A DNA stretch of 64,000 nt from Lysinibacillus antri (GTDB lineage Bacteria > Bacillota > Bacilli > Bacillales_A > Planococcaceae), in the NCBI RefSeq assembly GCF_003977595.1, contig NZ_RYYR01000014.1, forward strand, positions 1 through 64,000, in the 5' to 3' direction. Positions 63,458 to 64,000 of this stretch are shown piece after piece. How positions within the stretch are numbered: position 1 is the stretch's first letter; every line of letters begins with the position of its first letter. The translations under genes and the position numbers were made by a program. The notes under the pieces are model-generated. The model was not told where the DNA came from, searched no databases, and saw nothing but the letters and a program-made list of their open reading frames with translations.

Positions 63458-64000
63458 GTATGAAGAACACTTCTATTGATTTTCTCCATGTTCTTGTCCT
63501 TCATTTGGCTTATGAAGAACACTATTATTGATTTTCCCCACGGTTTTGTCCTTCATCCCGGTTATGAACACCTCTTCCACTAATTTTTCTGGCTATTTGG
63601 GAGTTCATCGGGCTTATGAACACCTCTTCCACTAATTTTTCTGGCTATTTGGGGGTTCATTGGGCTTATGAACACCTCTTCCACTAATTTTTCCAGCTAT
63701 TTGGGGGTTCATCGGGCTTATGAACACCTCTTCCACTAATTTTTCTGGCTATTTGGGGGTTCATTGGGCTTATGAACACCTCTTCCACTAATTTTTCTGG
63801 CTATTTGGGAGTTCATCGGGCTTATGAACACCTCTTCCACTAATTTTTCTGGCTATTTGGGGGTTCATCGGGCTTATGAACACCTCTTCCACTAACTTTT
63901 CCGGCTATTTGGGGGTTCATCGGGCTTATGAACACCTCTTCCACTAATTTTTCCAGCTATTTGGGGGTTCATCGGGCTTATGAACACCTCTTCTATCAAC
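63458..64000. repeat. 52-bp tandem repeat array, at least 10 units
   Basis: Units start at 63458, 63510, 63562 and every 52 bp to 63978, where the window ends. The first two are divergent; the rest are nearly identical (TTATGAACACCTCTTCCACT, then AATTTTTCTGGCTATTTGGG, then GGTTCATCGGGC). At most unit junctions GTTCAT and ATGAAC form a hairpin with a 7-nt loop. No open frame spans it and 52 is not a multiple of three. Confidence 0.95.

Noticed and set aside
63458-64000. CRISPR array
   Set aside because: Whole 52-bp units repeat without unique spacers, the unit is nearly constant end to end, and no cas gene is present.

Overview
The window is a low-GC Gram-positive chromosome segment. Gene content and order point to an endospore-forming relative of Bacillus, most likely Planococcaceae (Lysinibacillus, Solibacillus or a neighbour). 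The evidence is the guaA-yebA-yeaD-yeaC block, a des-desK-desR cold-shock operon, YaaH, YkuI, HemAT, HemY, S-layer-homology exoproteins, many TTG/GTG starts with strong GGAGG sites, and a Bacillales-type 16S 5' end. Genus is inference. No prophage, CRISPR array or insertion sequence was seen.

Layout. 1-420: 5' end of a 16S gene on the minus strand with its leader and promoter. 744-1172: a SUKH protein. 1300-9578: purine and cell-surface block, with pbuG and guaA each behind a purine riboswitch, then the transglutaminase/DUF58/MoxR trio. 9783-13659: a nosL-nosD-nosL-nosY-nosF copper-type assembly operon with no nosZ in the window. 14393-16701: NAD salvage (pncB-nadE). 17053-18539: fetAB-type exporter; 18625-19602: proline dehydrogenase. 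19660-22534: desaturase and its thermosensor two-component system. 22846-28117: yitJ-metH behind a SAM-I riboswitch. 28472-33502: hemY, hemAT, a Sel1-repeat protein and a LysR regulator. 33699-37721: esterase, SGNH hydrolase with SLH domains, EndoQ. 37824-42825: two methyl-accepting chemoreceptors and an EAL protein. 42880-46404: small membrane and lipoproteins, Ku, CtaG, DUF2243. 47033-48381: metal-responsive ArsR regulator and CDF exporter. 48681-55304: YcdB/SLH exoprotein, YaaH, a YkuI-like c-di-GMP protein and a PAS-GGDEF cyclase. 55484-58059: MFS exporter with divergent TetR. 58230-63257: YndM, a decayed gene, a hotdog thioesterase and a three-gene 2-oxoacid dehydrogenase without E3. 63458-64000: a 52-bp tandem array running off the end.

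The known systems work in small modules: purine uptake and GMP synthesis under purine riboswitches; methionine synthesis under SAM; membrane-fluidity sensing; zinc-type efflux; c-di-GMP turnover and taxis.

The least explained content is non-coding. Two dispersed repeat families (three copies of about 155 bp; two inverted copies of about 190 bp) show paired base changes that keep their hairpins. A third, AT-flanked GCTAGACA family is degenerate. The 52-bp array carries a hairpin at each unit junction, with one compensated base change. These, the guaA leader and the nosZ-less nos operon are the main leads.
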